This document shows, piece after piece, positions 31,541 through 40,495 of a DNA stretch of 64,000 nucleotides; the stretch's first letter is position 1; the number at the start of each line of letters is the position of its first letter. Source of the DNA: Epithemia pelagica (lineage: Eukaryota > Bacillariophyta > Bacillariophyceae > Surirellales > Surirellaceae). The DNA is taken from positions 1,178,001 through 1,242,000 of the forward strand of contig OX337231.1 in assembly GCA_946965045.2 (NCBI GenBank). Direction: 5' to 3'. The notes beneath the pieces are model-generated. The model was given only the letters and a program-made list of their open reading frames with translations, searched no databases and was not told the origin of the DNA. Made by a program: the position numbers and the translations under genes.

Positions 31541-32677
31541 TCTTCTGCTTTCATGAGAAGTATATGATGTAATGATGATGATTATGACATCGATGATGCG
31601 TGTGGCTTGAAAAAAATGTCATAATGCGCGACCGACGCGACCGGCCCAAACGGCAGCGACACATTGGAGCCCATTGTTGCCCATTGTGCGGCATATGTTC
31701 CCTACAATACGACGTTGGCGTTGTGACTATCTCTTCCGCGATGATATGTGTGTAAGTCACACAGAGCCACCATGGTAACGTTAATGTTGATTGACTGTGA
31801 GCGGAATGATAACGAGAAGCAATATGGAAGCAACAGAAGCACCAAAACACAACAAGAGCAGCCTCGCTTGTGACTGACAGTCGACCAAAATACTCAATGC
31901 TCGTTTACGTCAAGAGCAGTCTTTCGATCCAATAAGCCTCAAAAGGCAGTGTATCAGATTTATGGGTGTGAAGAACAAGAACGAGATGGACCTCGCACAG
32001 CGAACGCAACAACACCTACATTACGCTGCAAGACTTCGTGGCACCGCTTTTGGGCTGCACTAGGAAGCGAACCAATGGGTTCAGTAAGAAGAAGAGCGGG
32101 CGAATATGTCGTATATGACGCCTGGTCCCAGCTACAAACGCTACCGTTTCAAGCAGTTTTGGGAGGCTTTCTCCGAATTCAGGAGCCGCTATGGTGGGAG
32201 GCAAGGCTACCACCACATACGGAACGAAAAAATTCATCATTGGTTCGTGTTGCTACAGAAGTAAGGGAGGATTGGGAACCAAACGAGGATATAGATCCTG
32301 CTCGATTCTTACTGTTTTCGTTTCTATGGAAAGAAGCCATGGTTCGAATGTACAGAAATTGGATTAGGTTACGTTCACATATCTTCCCAAAATGTGCTGT
32401 TTGGACACGGAATTATACTTGGACTCCTGGGGTGATGGCAAACAATGTTTGGTTTCGGCAAGCAACAACTCGAATATGTGTTTGCAGACCGTAGGTTCGA
32501 TTCATTGTAGCGAGATGAAATACTGGTGCAGTTGTCTGCAACAAACCATTCTCCCATTTGTTGAAAGAACTTGAGCTTGTCCACTTTCGATTCCGTCCAA
32601 CTCATGTGGAATATTAAAGGGTGGACCTCGCCCTTTACAAACTTCTTCATGTAATCGCGATGATGATGGAACGTGCA
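31375..32677. repeat. 1.3-kb direct repeat, copy A
   Basis: This repeat matches 36166-37470 in the same orientation. It covers the first 55 codons and promoter of the dehydrogenase, about 800 bp of non-coding sequence that appears identical in both copies, and the last 100 codons of the glycosyltransferase. Within it a shared plus-strand open stretch (31949-32494 / 36742-37164) lacks an ATG. One frame contains FKQFWEAFSEFRSRYGGRQG, weakly like a helicase-associated repeat, so a gene remnant is possible. Copy A ends in acgtgca at 32677, where the Crinkler fragment begins. Confidence 0.95.
32375..32677 (-). pseudogene. Truncated 3' fragment of the GT77-like transferase
   Basis: The last 100 or so codons of the transferase (HHHRDYMKKFVKGEVHPLIF to the stop) are present and nearly identical to the complete gene at 37168-39072. 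The rest is missing because the sequence switches to a Crinkler fragment at 32677. No start, anchor or DxD motif remains, so it is non-functional as a transferase. Confidence 0.9.
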
Positions 32678-32846
32678 CGACGACACGGGTTCTGGAGGAT
32701 GCAAGCTCCAGGGTTTCCTTTACTCTGCCCGTCCGTTTCAAATGTGGGCTACCAAGGTCAATGCTGTCGATCTGCAGACCTGGTAGTTTTTGTCTTTTCG
32801 ATGCCGACATTGCCAACCAGAAGCAGCAAACAAATGCCACAATCAT
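32677..32846 (-). pseudogene. 5' fragment of a Crinkler-type gene with its own start
   Basis: From ATG 32846 a short hydrophobic leader (MIVAFVCCFWLAMS) continues into SKRQKLPGLQIDSIDLGSP and 23 further residues. The 129 bp at 32677-32805 match 36039-36167 almost exactly. The match stops just before the Walker A motif, at the junction to the transferase fragment. This is probably the original 5' end of the Crinkler-type gene, which in the intact copy was replaced by a mitochondrial presequence. Confidence 0.8.
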
Positions 32847-33028
32847 CGAATTCGGCGACTGACTCTGACCCTGGGACTTACTTGCAACAGCTCCGTGTCT
32901 TGCTTCGTGTGAAAGAGCTCTCTTGAATAGAGAAGGTTGGGGTTATGGCTGTTATCTCAAACCCTATTGTAACATCTCTGATTAGTAAAATGATAGCAGC
33001 GCGGCTTTTCGTTTCTCTTGGGTTTTCT

Positions 33029-34091
33029 TTACCCCCAAGCAGGGGTGAGTGAGTCCCGCGTGATCGAGTACGCTATCACGAACCATCTCCATTCATTGTC
33101 ATGTTCCACGTCGTTGTCAGATCGACCAAGGGTGAAAAGTGCGACGACAGGAACAACTGCCATGGTAAAGAAAGGAAGGTAAGCATGCGAAAGCACAGTA
33201 GGACCAATGTACAAGTGAGGTCGGCTTACGGAGTGTTCCACCAGTCCAAAAATACTCGATCATCAGTAAATCTCTTCCTCGATGTGACGTTGGGACAAAT
33301 TCGGCCAATGTGTCGAAGGGTACAGTTACGCCTCCGACACCGAATCCAACCATGAATCGGCAAAATATCAAACTCCACAAATTGTTGGTGAACGCAGTTG
33401 CAAAACCAAAGACACAAATTATGGCAGCGGTCATGGAAAAGACAGGCTTGCGTCCGAAATGGTCACCCAAATAGCCGGAGATGAGTGTTCCAGTACTAGC
33501 CCCAAGAAACACTGCACTCGTGATACTGGCAGTTTCTTCGTCGGTCAAACTCCACTGCGCTTGGAAAACAACAGCCAGAAAGCTCAGCAACAAAACTTCC
33601 ATAGCATCGGCCGCAAAGCAAAGGCCAGCAGCCACCAAAATGAGCCACTGAAAGATACCCATACCAAGCTTCTCAATCGCATCGTCGATCGAAATCCTCA
33701 GGTCGTCGCCATTGTCGTCGCTTTGAGGAAGGATTTGTGGTTTGGCATCTGTCACATGACTTGAAATTGATTCCAGAGCAGCGTTTTTGACCGAACGAAC
33801 CGCACCTTGAAGATCTCCTGTGGAATCAAGGGGGGAATCAAGTGCATTTAGGCCAACACTGACCGATGAGTGCTCCTGGTTTTTCGTTATATCCGCTGAC
33901 GCTGTAGAGGTGTTAGAGTTTTCTTGCGATGCCGTTGGTCGTTTCTCCGATGGCAAGTCAAGATCAGATGCTGATGATGACAACATCTTCCATTGTTGTC
34001 TCTGATAGCTTTCATATCTTTGATCTTTATCATAGGAGCCATCGTCGTCAGTAGGGAAATCGGTGAGATTTGTGGAACTGGAACTTGACAT
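33029..34091 (-). pseudogene. 5' half of an SV2/sugar-phosphate-type MFS transporter
   Basis: From ATG 34091 a polar, acidic N-terminal region of about 145 residues is followed by MFS helices 1-6. Landmarks are FQWLILVAAGLCFAADAMEV, GYLGDHFGRKPVF (MFS signature between helices 2 and 3) and FCRFMVGFGVGG. A 73-nt intron (33157-33229, gtaagc...ggcag) joins GGTL to LVPVVALFTLG. The reading ends at 33029, shortly after WRWFVI; helices 7-12 are absent. It therefore cannot be a functional 12-helix carrier and probably marks a breakpoint within the circular donor. In intact relatives this family moves organic anions or nicotinate-type solutes across membranes. Confidence 0.75.
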
Positions 34092-34693
34092 GAAGACAAC
34101 AACAAACGGGTGTTCTCAATGGATATACTTGCAATGTGTCTGCTTCATTCTGCATCTATCGGAAATCGGAAGACGGACTCATTCAGTATCCCCCAGCGAG
34201 GGTATATCTGACCTTGAAATACAGAAACTTTTTCCTGAAATTTACCCCCGCTTGGGGTTAAGCAAAATAAGTTTGATCCCTGGATACACTCTCTAGCGGT
34301 AGCATCGGTATCTAGAGTAAAAACGTGAATGAATCGCCATGACTTTCGATATCCGAGGGAGTAGGCTCATCAGTTCCTACCCCTCCTACCCAAGAACAAA
34401 CAATGGAAGGGACGGACCTGCAACGGTAATGGGCGACGACGAAGAGCAAGCACAAAGTTCATCAGCAGATGCTTTAACTGTTGACTTAGATGATTTGTTG
34501 AGAATGCCTGAGACTCCCGTCGTCTCAACACCTTGAACCCCCAAAGGAAGCATTTGCATCTTCCGGCTTCCTCCGAGCAGTCCTTGGTTGAGCCTGCCAC
34601 GTTTCCGCGACAAGCTCGTCAGCGATTGGAAGCTTCAATCGACCCAACACAGCATGCCTTTTTCCAAACCTTCGCACTTCAATGAATGACTCT
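34092..34693. other. Intergenic region with a possible gene remnant
   Basis: A plus-strand ATG at 34427 opens a short acidic peptide (MGDDEEQAQSSSADAL) that stops at 34536. A different frame then reads RQRLEASIDPTQHAFFQTF and stops near 34681. This may be the remnant of a small broken gene; nothing else is seen. Confidence 0.3.
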
Positions 34694-36331
34694 TCATGCC
34701 TGCAAATTGAAGATGAACTCGTCTGTTAGACGCATTTTGCATACACAGCTCGAAAAATCGTCAGCGAAATAGAAAGTGCAGCGATTGGCGTTTGGCGGAA
34801 CGCCATGACTTTGTCTTGGACCCCGGAAGTCGACAACAAGATACGCCTGTGTATCCACCTCACTGTATTTTCCAGCAAAACGCGACAGATGATCGCCAAT
34901 TTGTCTTCCCTCCACTAACAATTCAATAGACCATTTCAAGTTGCTGTTGATGTAAAAGTCAAGCTCACCAGTTACCACTTTTCCATTGATTATGGCCTTC
35001 GTATTGAGTTCTGGAATCAATGTATGCACAACAGGCAGGAGCTTGTTTGCAGCCTCATTGAAGAGTTGTTGGAATACGGCTTCTTTCGGAAAATTTCCCT
35101 GGTCCCTTGAAACTGATATCCTCCGTTTCGACATGGACTTGACGGCTTCGACGACAAGCCATTCTAGGGATTCCGGCGGATCAATCGCCCGACCTGGAAA
35201 GAAATGGGTGTTGTAGTACAGATTAGCAGCCATACATGAGAATCCGCCGTACTTGTTAAATAATCCTTTCCTTACGTATCGAAAGGATAACTCCGACGAT
35301 AACACCTCAACTTTCGCAATCTCGGATTGAATCAAGCGATTGGCAATTTCTTCCTTGGCATTAGATGGTAGAGTCTCCGGCTTAGTGAAGCAACGTTCAA
35401 GCTTGTTGACAAATGTCGGAGAACGTAAGGCAATTAGGGCCTCGTCTTCAGTATAGTCATCTCTCTTGCAATTGGGGCTCAAAAGGAACATGCCAGCCAT
35501 GATCACACCGGTGTGAAAGAGATCACCGTTGAGGGAGGCATAGCCGAGGAGAGCGTCGCGAAATTTTTCCCAATCCTTCATGCCTTGCCAATGCTGCGTA
35601 TGAAGGTGATAAAGTTCTTGTGCTTCTACGAGAGAGAAGTGGGGAGAGGCGTGATCGAGTCCTTCAAAATATGTAGGTGATGGGCCCAACGTCTCGTCGT
35701 AAGTCGTGGCAGCCACAATGATAAGCTTCTTATCCAAAGGATACTTGACGAGTGTCTTCAAGAGAAATGCCCAGAACTCGTCAAACTTTGGTCCATATGC
35801 ATTCTGGCACTCGTCGAACAAAATCCACACTTTATTTTTTCTTTCCTTGAATGCATCGACTGTCGCGATGCGGCTGGTCGAAATGGAATAGTAATTTCTC
35901 AATTCTTCCAAGATGGTAGAGATGGCCGCCTCGGTGCCGTACACATCAGCTTGGTACACTTCGTCGTCGCTACTCTGACGTATTTCATCCGCCAGTAATT
36001 CAAGAAGTGAGGATTTTCCCGTGCTCGGCGAGCCTCCGACGACGACACGGGTTCTGGAGGATGCAAGATCCAGGGTTTCCTTTACTCTGCCCGTCCGTTT
36101 CAAATGTGGGCTACCAAGGTCAATGCTGTCGATCTGCAGACCTGGTAGTTTTTGTCTTTTCGATGCCACCTTGATGGGGCGTCGGGATGACGTGGAGAAT
36201 GCAGCAGCACGGCCTCTTGCCGCCGTTCTTGTCGTCACAGAAGTTGTCCATGCATTCGGCCCGATCTTGAGGCTGCTACGACAGAATGTAGCAGTGACTT
36301 GTGCGAGGCGCTTCATCGTTACCGTTTCCAT
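34694..36331 (-). CDS. Crinkler-type P-loop NTPase/PD-(D/E)xK protein fused to a mitochondrial presequence
   Basis: This is a 545-residue chimera. Residues 1-55, from ATG 36331, are a diverged copy of the dehydrogenase presequence; five substitutions separate them. From residue 56 it is a Crinkler (CRN)-type protein: a linker, Walker A GGSPSTGKS at 99-107, Walker B-like VWILFDECQ near 165, the AAA-like remainder, and a C-terminal nuclease-like domain with GELDFYI...WSIELLVEG and AYLVVDFR, the layout known for CR-type NTPase-REase proteins. In oomycetes and chytrids these are secreted effectors; in free-living algae they are thought to serve in genome conflict. Its promoter is the copied dehydrogenase promoter, so expression and a mitochondrial location are predicted. 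Longer in-frame extension upstream to 36643 is only read-through of the promoter. Confidence 0.72.
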   Translation of the reverse strand: METVTMKRLAQVTATFCRSSLKIGPNAWTTSVTTRTAARGRAAAFSTSSRRPIKVASKRQKLPGLQIDSIDLGSPHLKRTGRVKETLDLASSRTRVVVGGSPSTGKSSLLELLADEIRQSSDDEVYQADVYGTEAAISTILEELRNYYSISTSRIATVDAFKERKNKVWILFDECQNAYGPKFDEFWAFLLKTLVKYPLDKKLIIVAATTYDETLGPSPTYFEGLDHASPHFSLVEAQELYHLHTQHWQGMKDWEKFRDALLGYASLNGDLFHTGVIMAGMFLLSPNCKRDDYTEDEALIALRSPTFVNKLERCFTKPETLPSNAKEEIANRLIQSEIAKVEVLSSELSFRYVRKGLFNKYGGFSCMAANLYYNTHFFPGRAIDPPESLEWLVVEAVKSMSKRRISVSRDQGNFPKEAVFQQLFNEAANKLLPVVHTLIPELNTKAIINGKVVTGELDFYINSNLKWSIELLVEGRQIGDHLSRFAGKYSEVDTQAYLVVDFRGPRQSHGVPPNANRCTFYFADDFSSCVCKMRLTDEFIFNLQA

Positions 36332-37470
36332 TCTTCTGCTCTCATGAGAAGCATATGAGATGTAATGATGATGATTATGACATCGATGATGCGTGTGGCT
36401 TGAAAAAAATGTCATAATGCGCGACCGACGCGACCGGCCCAAACGGCAGCGACACATTGGAGCCCATTGTTGCCCATTGTGCGGCATATGTTCCCTACAA
36501 TACGACGTTGGCGTTGTGACTATCTCTTCCGCGATGATATGTGTGTAAGTCACACAGAGCCACCATGGTAACGTTAATGTTGATTGACTGTGAGCGGAAT
36601 GATAACGAGAAGCAATATGGAAGCAACAGAAGCACCAAAACACAACAAGAGCAGCCTCGCTTGTGACTGACAGTCGACCAAAATACTCAATGCTCGTTTA
36701 CGTCAAGAGCAGTCTTTCGATCCAATAAGCCTCAAAAGGCAGTGTATCAGATTTATGGGTGTGAAGAACAAGAACGAGATGGACCTCGCACAGCGAACGC
36801 AACAACACCTACATTACGCTGCAAGACTTCGTGGCACCGCTTTTGGGCTGCACTAGGAAGCGAACCAATGGGTTCAGTAAGAAGAAGAGCGGGCGAATAT
36901 GTCGTATATGACGCCTGGTCCCAGCTACAAACGCTACCGTTTCAAGCAGTTTTGGGAGGCTTTCTCCGAATTCAGGAGCCGCTATGGTGGGAGGCAAGGC
37001 TACCACCACATACGGAACGAAAAAATTCATCATTGGTTCGTGTTGCTACAGAAGTAAGGGAGGATTGGGAACCAAACGAGGATATAGATCCTGCTCGATT
37101 CTTACTGTTTTCGTTTCTATGGAAAGAAGGCATTGTTCGAATGTGCAGAAATTGGATTAGGTAACGTTCACATGTCTTCCCAAAATGTGCTGTTTGGACA
37201 CGGAATTATACTTGGACTCCTGGGGTGATGGCAAACAATGTTTGGTTTCGGCAAGCAGCAACTCGGATATGTGTTTGCAGACCGTAGGTTCGATTCATTG
37301 TAGCGAGATGAAATACTGGTGCAGTTGTCTGCAACAAACCATTCTCCCATTTGTTGAAAGAACTTGAGCTTGTCCACTTTCGATTCCGTCCAACTCATGT
37401 GGAATATTAAAGGGTGGACCTCGCCCTTTACAAACTTCTTCATGTAATCGCGATGATGATGGAACGTGCA
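36166..37470. repeat. 1.3-kb direct repeat, copy B
   Basis: The partner of 31375-32677. It begins with two bases shared with the Crinkler gene end (cc at 36166-36167) and continues past 37470 into the complete glycosyltransferase. The central part looks identical to copy A, while the first 185 bp show about a dozen differences. Confidence 0.95.
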
Positions 37471-39072
37471 GCCACCGGGGAAATATTCTTCATCCACGGA
37501 GTAGACTTTGATTTTGAGTGCATAAAGACTAGCATGTTCTTGCAGAAGTGCGTGTAAGGCAGATTGATGACTCCGTCTCATGAGAATTTCATCTCCCATC
37601 ATCAAAAACGAATTGAAAAAATGAACAGTTCGTCGGTTGTTGCGAACATAGTAAAAGCCCGTATTCGCAGAGTAGGTTCGATACATCATACGATTACCGT
37701 CATCTTGAAAGTACATATCGAAAGAAGCATCCGGTCGACTTGTGTTGTGGAAGAAGTCCAGAGGATTTTGATACCAAACCATATCCACATCTTGGAAAAG
37801 AACATCATATCCCAGAAGCACAGGTAGATGAACACAATAAACCTTGGCCAGCATCATTTTGGAGTAGGTTTCGTCACCATAGGTACCAGCAGCCTGAGTA
37901 GGCATGTCCGCAAACGTGTTCTTCAGGTAGACAACGGTAGGACCTCCGACTTGCGTTACAATGTCTGCAGTTTCTTGATCAGTGGCAAACACGACGATCG
38001 AAGAGAGGTCAAGACCGCGACGTTTGGAGGAGCAAAAGAAGTTCAACAACAGCTCGGATTGCCCAAAGTTGCACACCATTACCACGACGGTTTTTCGCAT
38101 GGCGACCTTTTCGAAAAGTGGGCGAAGAAAGTCCAATGTTTTCTCAAGATCTCCGAGGTACTTTTGCAAATGACGCCAATGCTGGCTTGTTGTTACCGGG
38201 AACGGGGGAGCCACAAACCTTGTCCTTCCATTTGCATCTCTGTTCGCAAGAACAAGAGGATGTGATGGATCCAACTTGTCTTCTTCGTCTGGTAGCCGCA
38301 TGTACTTTTGAATGTGATAGGCCTCATGCTGTCCCAAAATGGCCATGCATTGCCTTCTCTCACCACTATGATCCTGCAACACAATGTGGAGAAAGTCACA
38401 ATTGGCTGTCGCATCTTCTGCCGATACGACGGGTATCCCAGTCTGGGACATGGCCTCCTTCTTTAGAGTAGGGTTCGATGGCATGGCATTGCTATTCGAA
38501 TACATGAGGAGAACCTCATTGTTGTTAGAGTCCGAATGATCCAGAGGAACTCCCAAATCAAACTTTTTGGTAAACTCATCACGATCAACCTTTGTCATTC
38601 CTACCACCAGATTGTGCATGCCGTCGGGAAATCTCGGATCGGGATCTTTTTCAACTGCTGCTTGACCTCGTATATGCTTGGTCTGGACTTTTGAGTCGGC
38701 GGCATTGGAGTCATCCTTTGTTTCTTGGTGCTTTCCAAACGTTGTAGTATTCCTTAGTTCTCGTGTAATCTGTTCCCGAAGTTCTTGTGTGATCTGTTCT
38801 CGAAGTTCTTGCGTGATCTGCTCTCGAAGCGAGGCAGTTTTCTTCTGGACCTCTTGTTGAACCATGTGGTCCACTTGCAAGGAAGAAAAGCACTCGGATT
38901 CAATCGTTGGTGGACTTGGCGGCGCACTGATAGATCGATCAAACGCAGCAAAGAATGATCCGTTCAAGACCATGACAGAACAGGTCAAGACCATGAGAAT
39001 CACAAAAGTCGGTCCTTTGGAAGACAACCATGACGCGGATCGGTTCCATGATGCTGGTGGGGGCAGTGTCAT
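37168..39072 (-). CDS. Type II Golgi nucleotide-diphospho-sugar transferase (GT77-like), copy 2
   Basis: This 634-residue paralogue of the gene at 27075-28907 starts at ATG 39072. It has a short basic cytosolic tail, a signal anchor (TFVILMVLTCSVMVLNG), a charged stalk with three tandem REQITQEL octapeptides, and the same catalytic landmarks: FATDQETAD, VLFQDVDMVWYQNP (DxD), ANTGFYYVRNN and HMSWTESK. The Cys-containing C terminus (SCCLPKPNIVCHH) is conserved. It is likely a Golgi transferase acting on wall polysaccharide or glycoprotein; specificity is unknown. Its 3' third lies in the duplicated 1.3-kb segment. The downstream neighbour is the Crinkler fusion, on the same strand but across the shared intergenic repeat. 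Confidence 0.82.
   Translation of the reverse strand: MTLPPPASWNRSASWLSSKGPTFVILMVLTCSVMVLNGSFFAAFDRSISAPPSPPTIESECFSSLQVDHMVQQEVQKKTASLREQITQELREQITQELREQITRELRNTTTFGKHQETKDDSNAADSKVQTKHIRGQAAVEKDPDPRFPDGMHNLVVGMTKVDRDEFTKKFDLGVPLDHSDSNNNEVLLMYSNSNAMPSNPTLKKEAMSQTGIPVVSAEDATANCDFLHIVLQDHSGERRQCMAILGQHEAYHIQKYMRLPDEEDKLDPSHPLVLANRDANGRTRFVAPPFPVTTSQHWRHLQKYLGDLEKTLDFLRPLFEKVAMRKTVVVMVCNFGQSELLLNFFCSSKRRGLDLSSIVVFATDQETADIVTQVGGPTVVYLKNTFADMPTQAAGTYGDETYSKMMLAKVYCVHLPVLLGYDVLFQDVDMVWYQNPLDFFHNTSRPDASFDMYFQDDGNRMMYRTYSANTGFYYVRNNRRTVHFFNSFLMMGDEILMRRSHQSALHALLQEHASLYALKIKVYSVDEEYFPGGCTFHHHRDYMKKFVKGEVHPLIFHMSWTESKVDKLKFFQQMGEWFVADNCTSISSRYNESNLRSANTYPSCCLPKPNIVCHHPRSPSIIPCPNSTFWEDM
38752..38832 (-). 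repeat. 24-bp triplicated stalk repeat
   Basis: Three 24-bp units encode REQITQEL, REQITQEL and REQITREL in the predicted coiled stalk of the transferase. The paralogue at 27075-28907 has a single related segment (RQQIRQEF), so the expansion is specific to this copy. Confidence 0.9.
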
Positions 39073-39673
39073 TGTGGAATACAGTAACAGAACAAAGGTC
39101 CAAACCTTGTTTCACGCGGACAATCAAGAAAAAATGAGAGAGGTTTCTGGTGTCTTTCGCGTGAAGAGGAATTATTCGTTTCGTGATTCGTGATACTCTG
39201 CATGCGTCACGCCAGCCCGTCTTTCATTGGGATACATAATACATAGCCATGAGAAATGATCCATCTCCACGTGACTGGGCGGGAACGCTACGGTTACATG
39301 GGAGGGCACATTCATGTGCAAGGACCATGCGGGAATTGCGCGCGCACGTAAGAAAATGATGGGAGTGCGTCCGGGGGGATGCTCCCCCAAGATGTCGGTT
39401 GATGTAAATGTCGGTTGTTGTTGTCCGTACACAAAGTCATATGGTCAGTGTATCTTTCTTATGAGAAATCTGGTGTGACAAAGATCGGCATCTTTCATCG
39501 GCGTGGCATCTGCTCTCTGCTCTCAAGTTCGACAGAGGTACTCTTCAAAAGTGTTCTGCCAACATCTTTTCTTCTCTCCTTTTGGTCGGTGTTCTCTTGA
39601 CTGCCTGTTTCCCTCAGTCGAATCAGTTCTCCATTGGACAGATTATCTCATTCGACGTCTTGGGCGCAACACG
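39073..39673. promoter_or_regulatory. Divergent promoter region, transferase copy 2 / lumazine synthase
   Basis: About 600 bp separate the two divergent starts. Frames that extend upstream of the lumazine synthase ATG have no ATG-proximal signal peptide and look like untranslated sequence. No defined element is recognised. Confidence 0.4.
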
Positions 39674-40495
39674 ATGATGACCATGATGATCTGTCTTCGA
39701 CAATTGCTCGTGGTCGCTTGGATGCTTCCCATCGTATCGAATGCCTTTGTTCTTTCGCCACTGGCACAAACGACCCCCAACAACCAGTTCTCGTTACATA
39801 TGGTACGCCGCATAGAAATGCTTCTTTCTTGGTCGACGCGAAAGGCACAGTTGGACGACCTTCCATCGAGTCTCACAAGTGCTTTGTTTGTTTGTTGGTT
39901 CTCTCGTTCGTTTGGTCAGGCGGCCGAGTCGGAAGTTTCCTTTGACGGCGATTTGGATGGCAGCAAAATGCGTATTGGAATCATCCGAACACGATGGAAC
40001 AATGAATATGTGGACAAGCTAGTGGCCGGTATCAAAGAAGGATGCGGTGCTTGCAAAGTGAGTGAAGAAAACATTTTTGAAACCAGCGTTCCGGGATCCT
40101 TTGAATTGCCCTTGGCGGCCAAGTTTTTGGCCTTGAGTGGAACTGTCGATGCTATTGTTTGTTGTGGTGTCTTGATCAAGGGCGAAACCATGCATTTTGA
40201 ATACATTGCCGATGCCGTGGCCAAGGGATTGATGAACATTGGCATTCAAACGACAACACCAATTGTTTTGGGAGTCTTGACCTGTTTGAACGAGGAACAA
40301 GTCGCGGCACGAAGTGGTGGCAAGCACAATCATGGCATTGATTGGGGCAAAACAGCGGTCGAAATGGCCTTGCTTCGAACAGAAGCCTTGGGCGGCAAGG
40401 CTTCTGATCAATCCAACTTGTCCAGTATGGGGTTCGGCGTTCCGGAACCCTTGTCCGACGAAAATGCCAAAAAGAAGACGTCCACATTCTTCTAA
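39674..40495 (+). CDS. RIBH: Plastid 6,7-dimethyl-8-ribityllumazine synthase
   Basis: Start ATG 39674 is chosen because it gives a signal peptide (CLRQLLVVAWMLPIVSNA) followed at once by FVLSPLAQ, the diatom plastid pattern with Phe after the cleavage site. A likely in-frame intron of 117 nt (39803 gtacgc to 39919 gtcag) removes residues that have no counterpart in the enzyme; the mature part begins around SKMRIGIIRTRWN. Conserved features are VPGSFELPLAAK, VLIKGETMHFEYIA with the catalytic His, the GVLTCLNEEQ strand and GKTAVEMALL. The enzyme joins 5-amino-6-ribitylaminouracil with 3,4-dihydroxy-2-butanone 4-phosphate in the penultimate step of riboflavin synthesis, usually as a 60-mer or pentamer. 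Spliced length is about 234 residues. Confidence 0.9.
   Translation: MMTMMICLRQLLVVAWMLPIVSNAFVLSPLAQTTPNNQFSLHMVRRIEMLLSWSTRKAQLDDLPSSLTSALFVCWFSRSFGQAAESEVSFDGDLDGSKMRIGIIRTRWNNEYVDKLVAGIKEGCGACKVSEENIFETSVPGSFELPLAAKFLALSGTVDAIVCCGVLIKGETMHFEYIADAVAKGLMNIGIQTTTPIVLGVLTCLNEEQVAARSGGKHNHGIDWGKTAVEMALLRTEALGGKASDQSNLSSMGFGVPEPLSDENAKKKTSTFF

Larger units (their letters stand above)
32678..36167. mobile_element. 3.5-kb insert with 129-bp terminal direct repeats, circularly permuted
   Basis: The insert lies exactly between the two copies of the 1.3-kb repeat. Its left end (32677-32805) and right end (36039-36167) are the same 129 bp of a Crinkler gene, in the same orientation. Read around the repeat, the insert is a circle of about 3.36 kb holding the Crinkler-type gene and a truncated MFS transporter gene. 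Junctions show 1-2 bp of microhomology (a; cc). Confidence 0.7.

Noticed and set aside
31551-31850. Cys/His-rich frame upstream of the dehydrogenase and its copy at 36332-36643
   Set aside because: It is the duplicated promoter read in frame. The ATG at 31540/36331 begins a good presequence, and the upstream codons are identical non-coding sequence in both copies.
32677-36167. The 129-bp direct repeats as LTRs of a retrotransposon
   Set aside because: The repeats are internal Crinkler coding sequence, and there is no tg...ca end, primer site, gag or reverse transcriptase. A 1.3-kb flanking duplication is far longer than any LTR target duplication.
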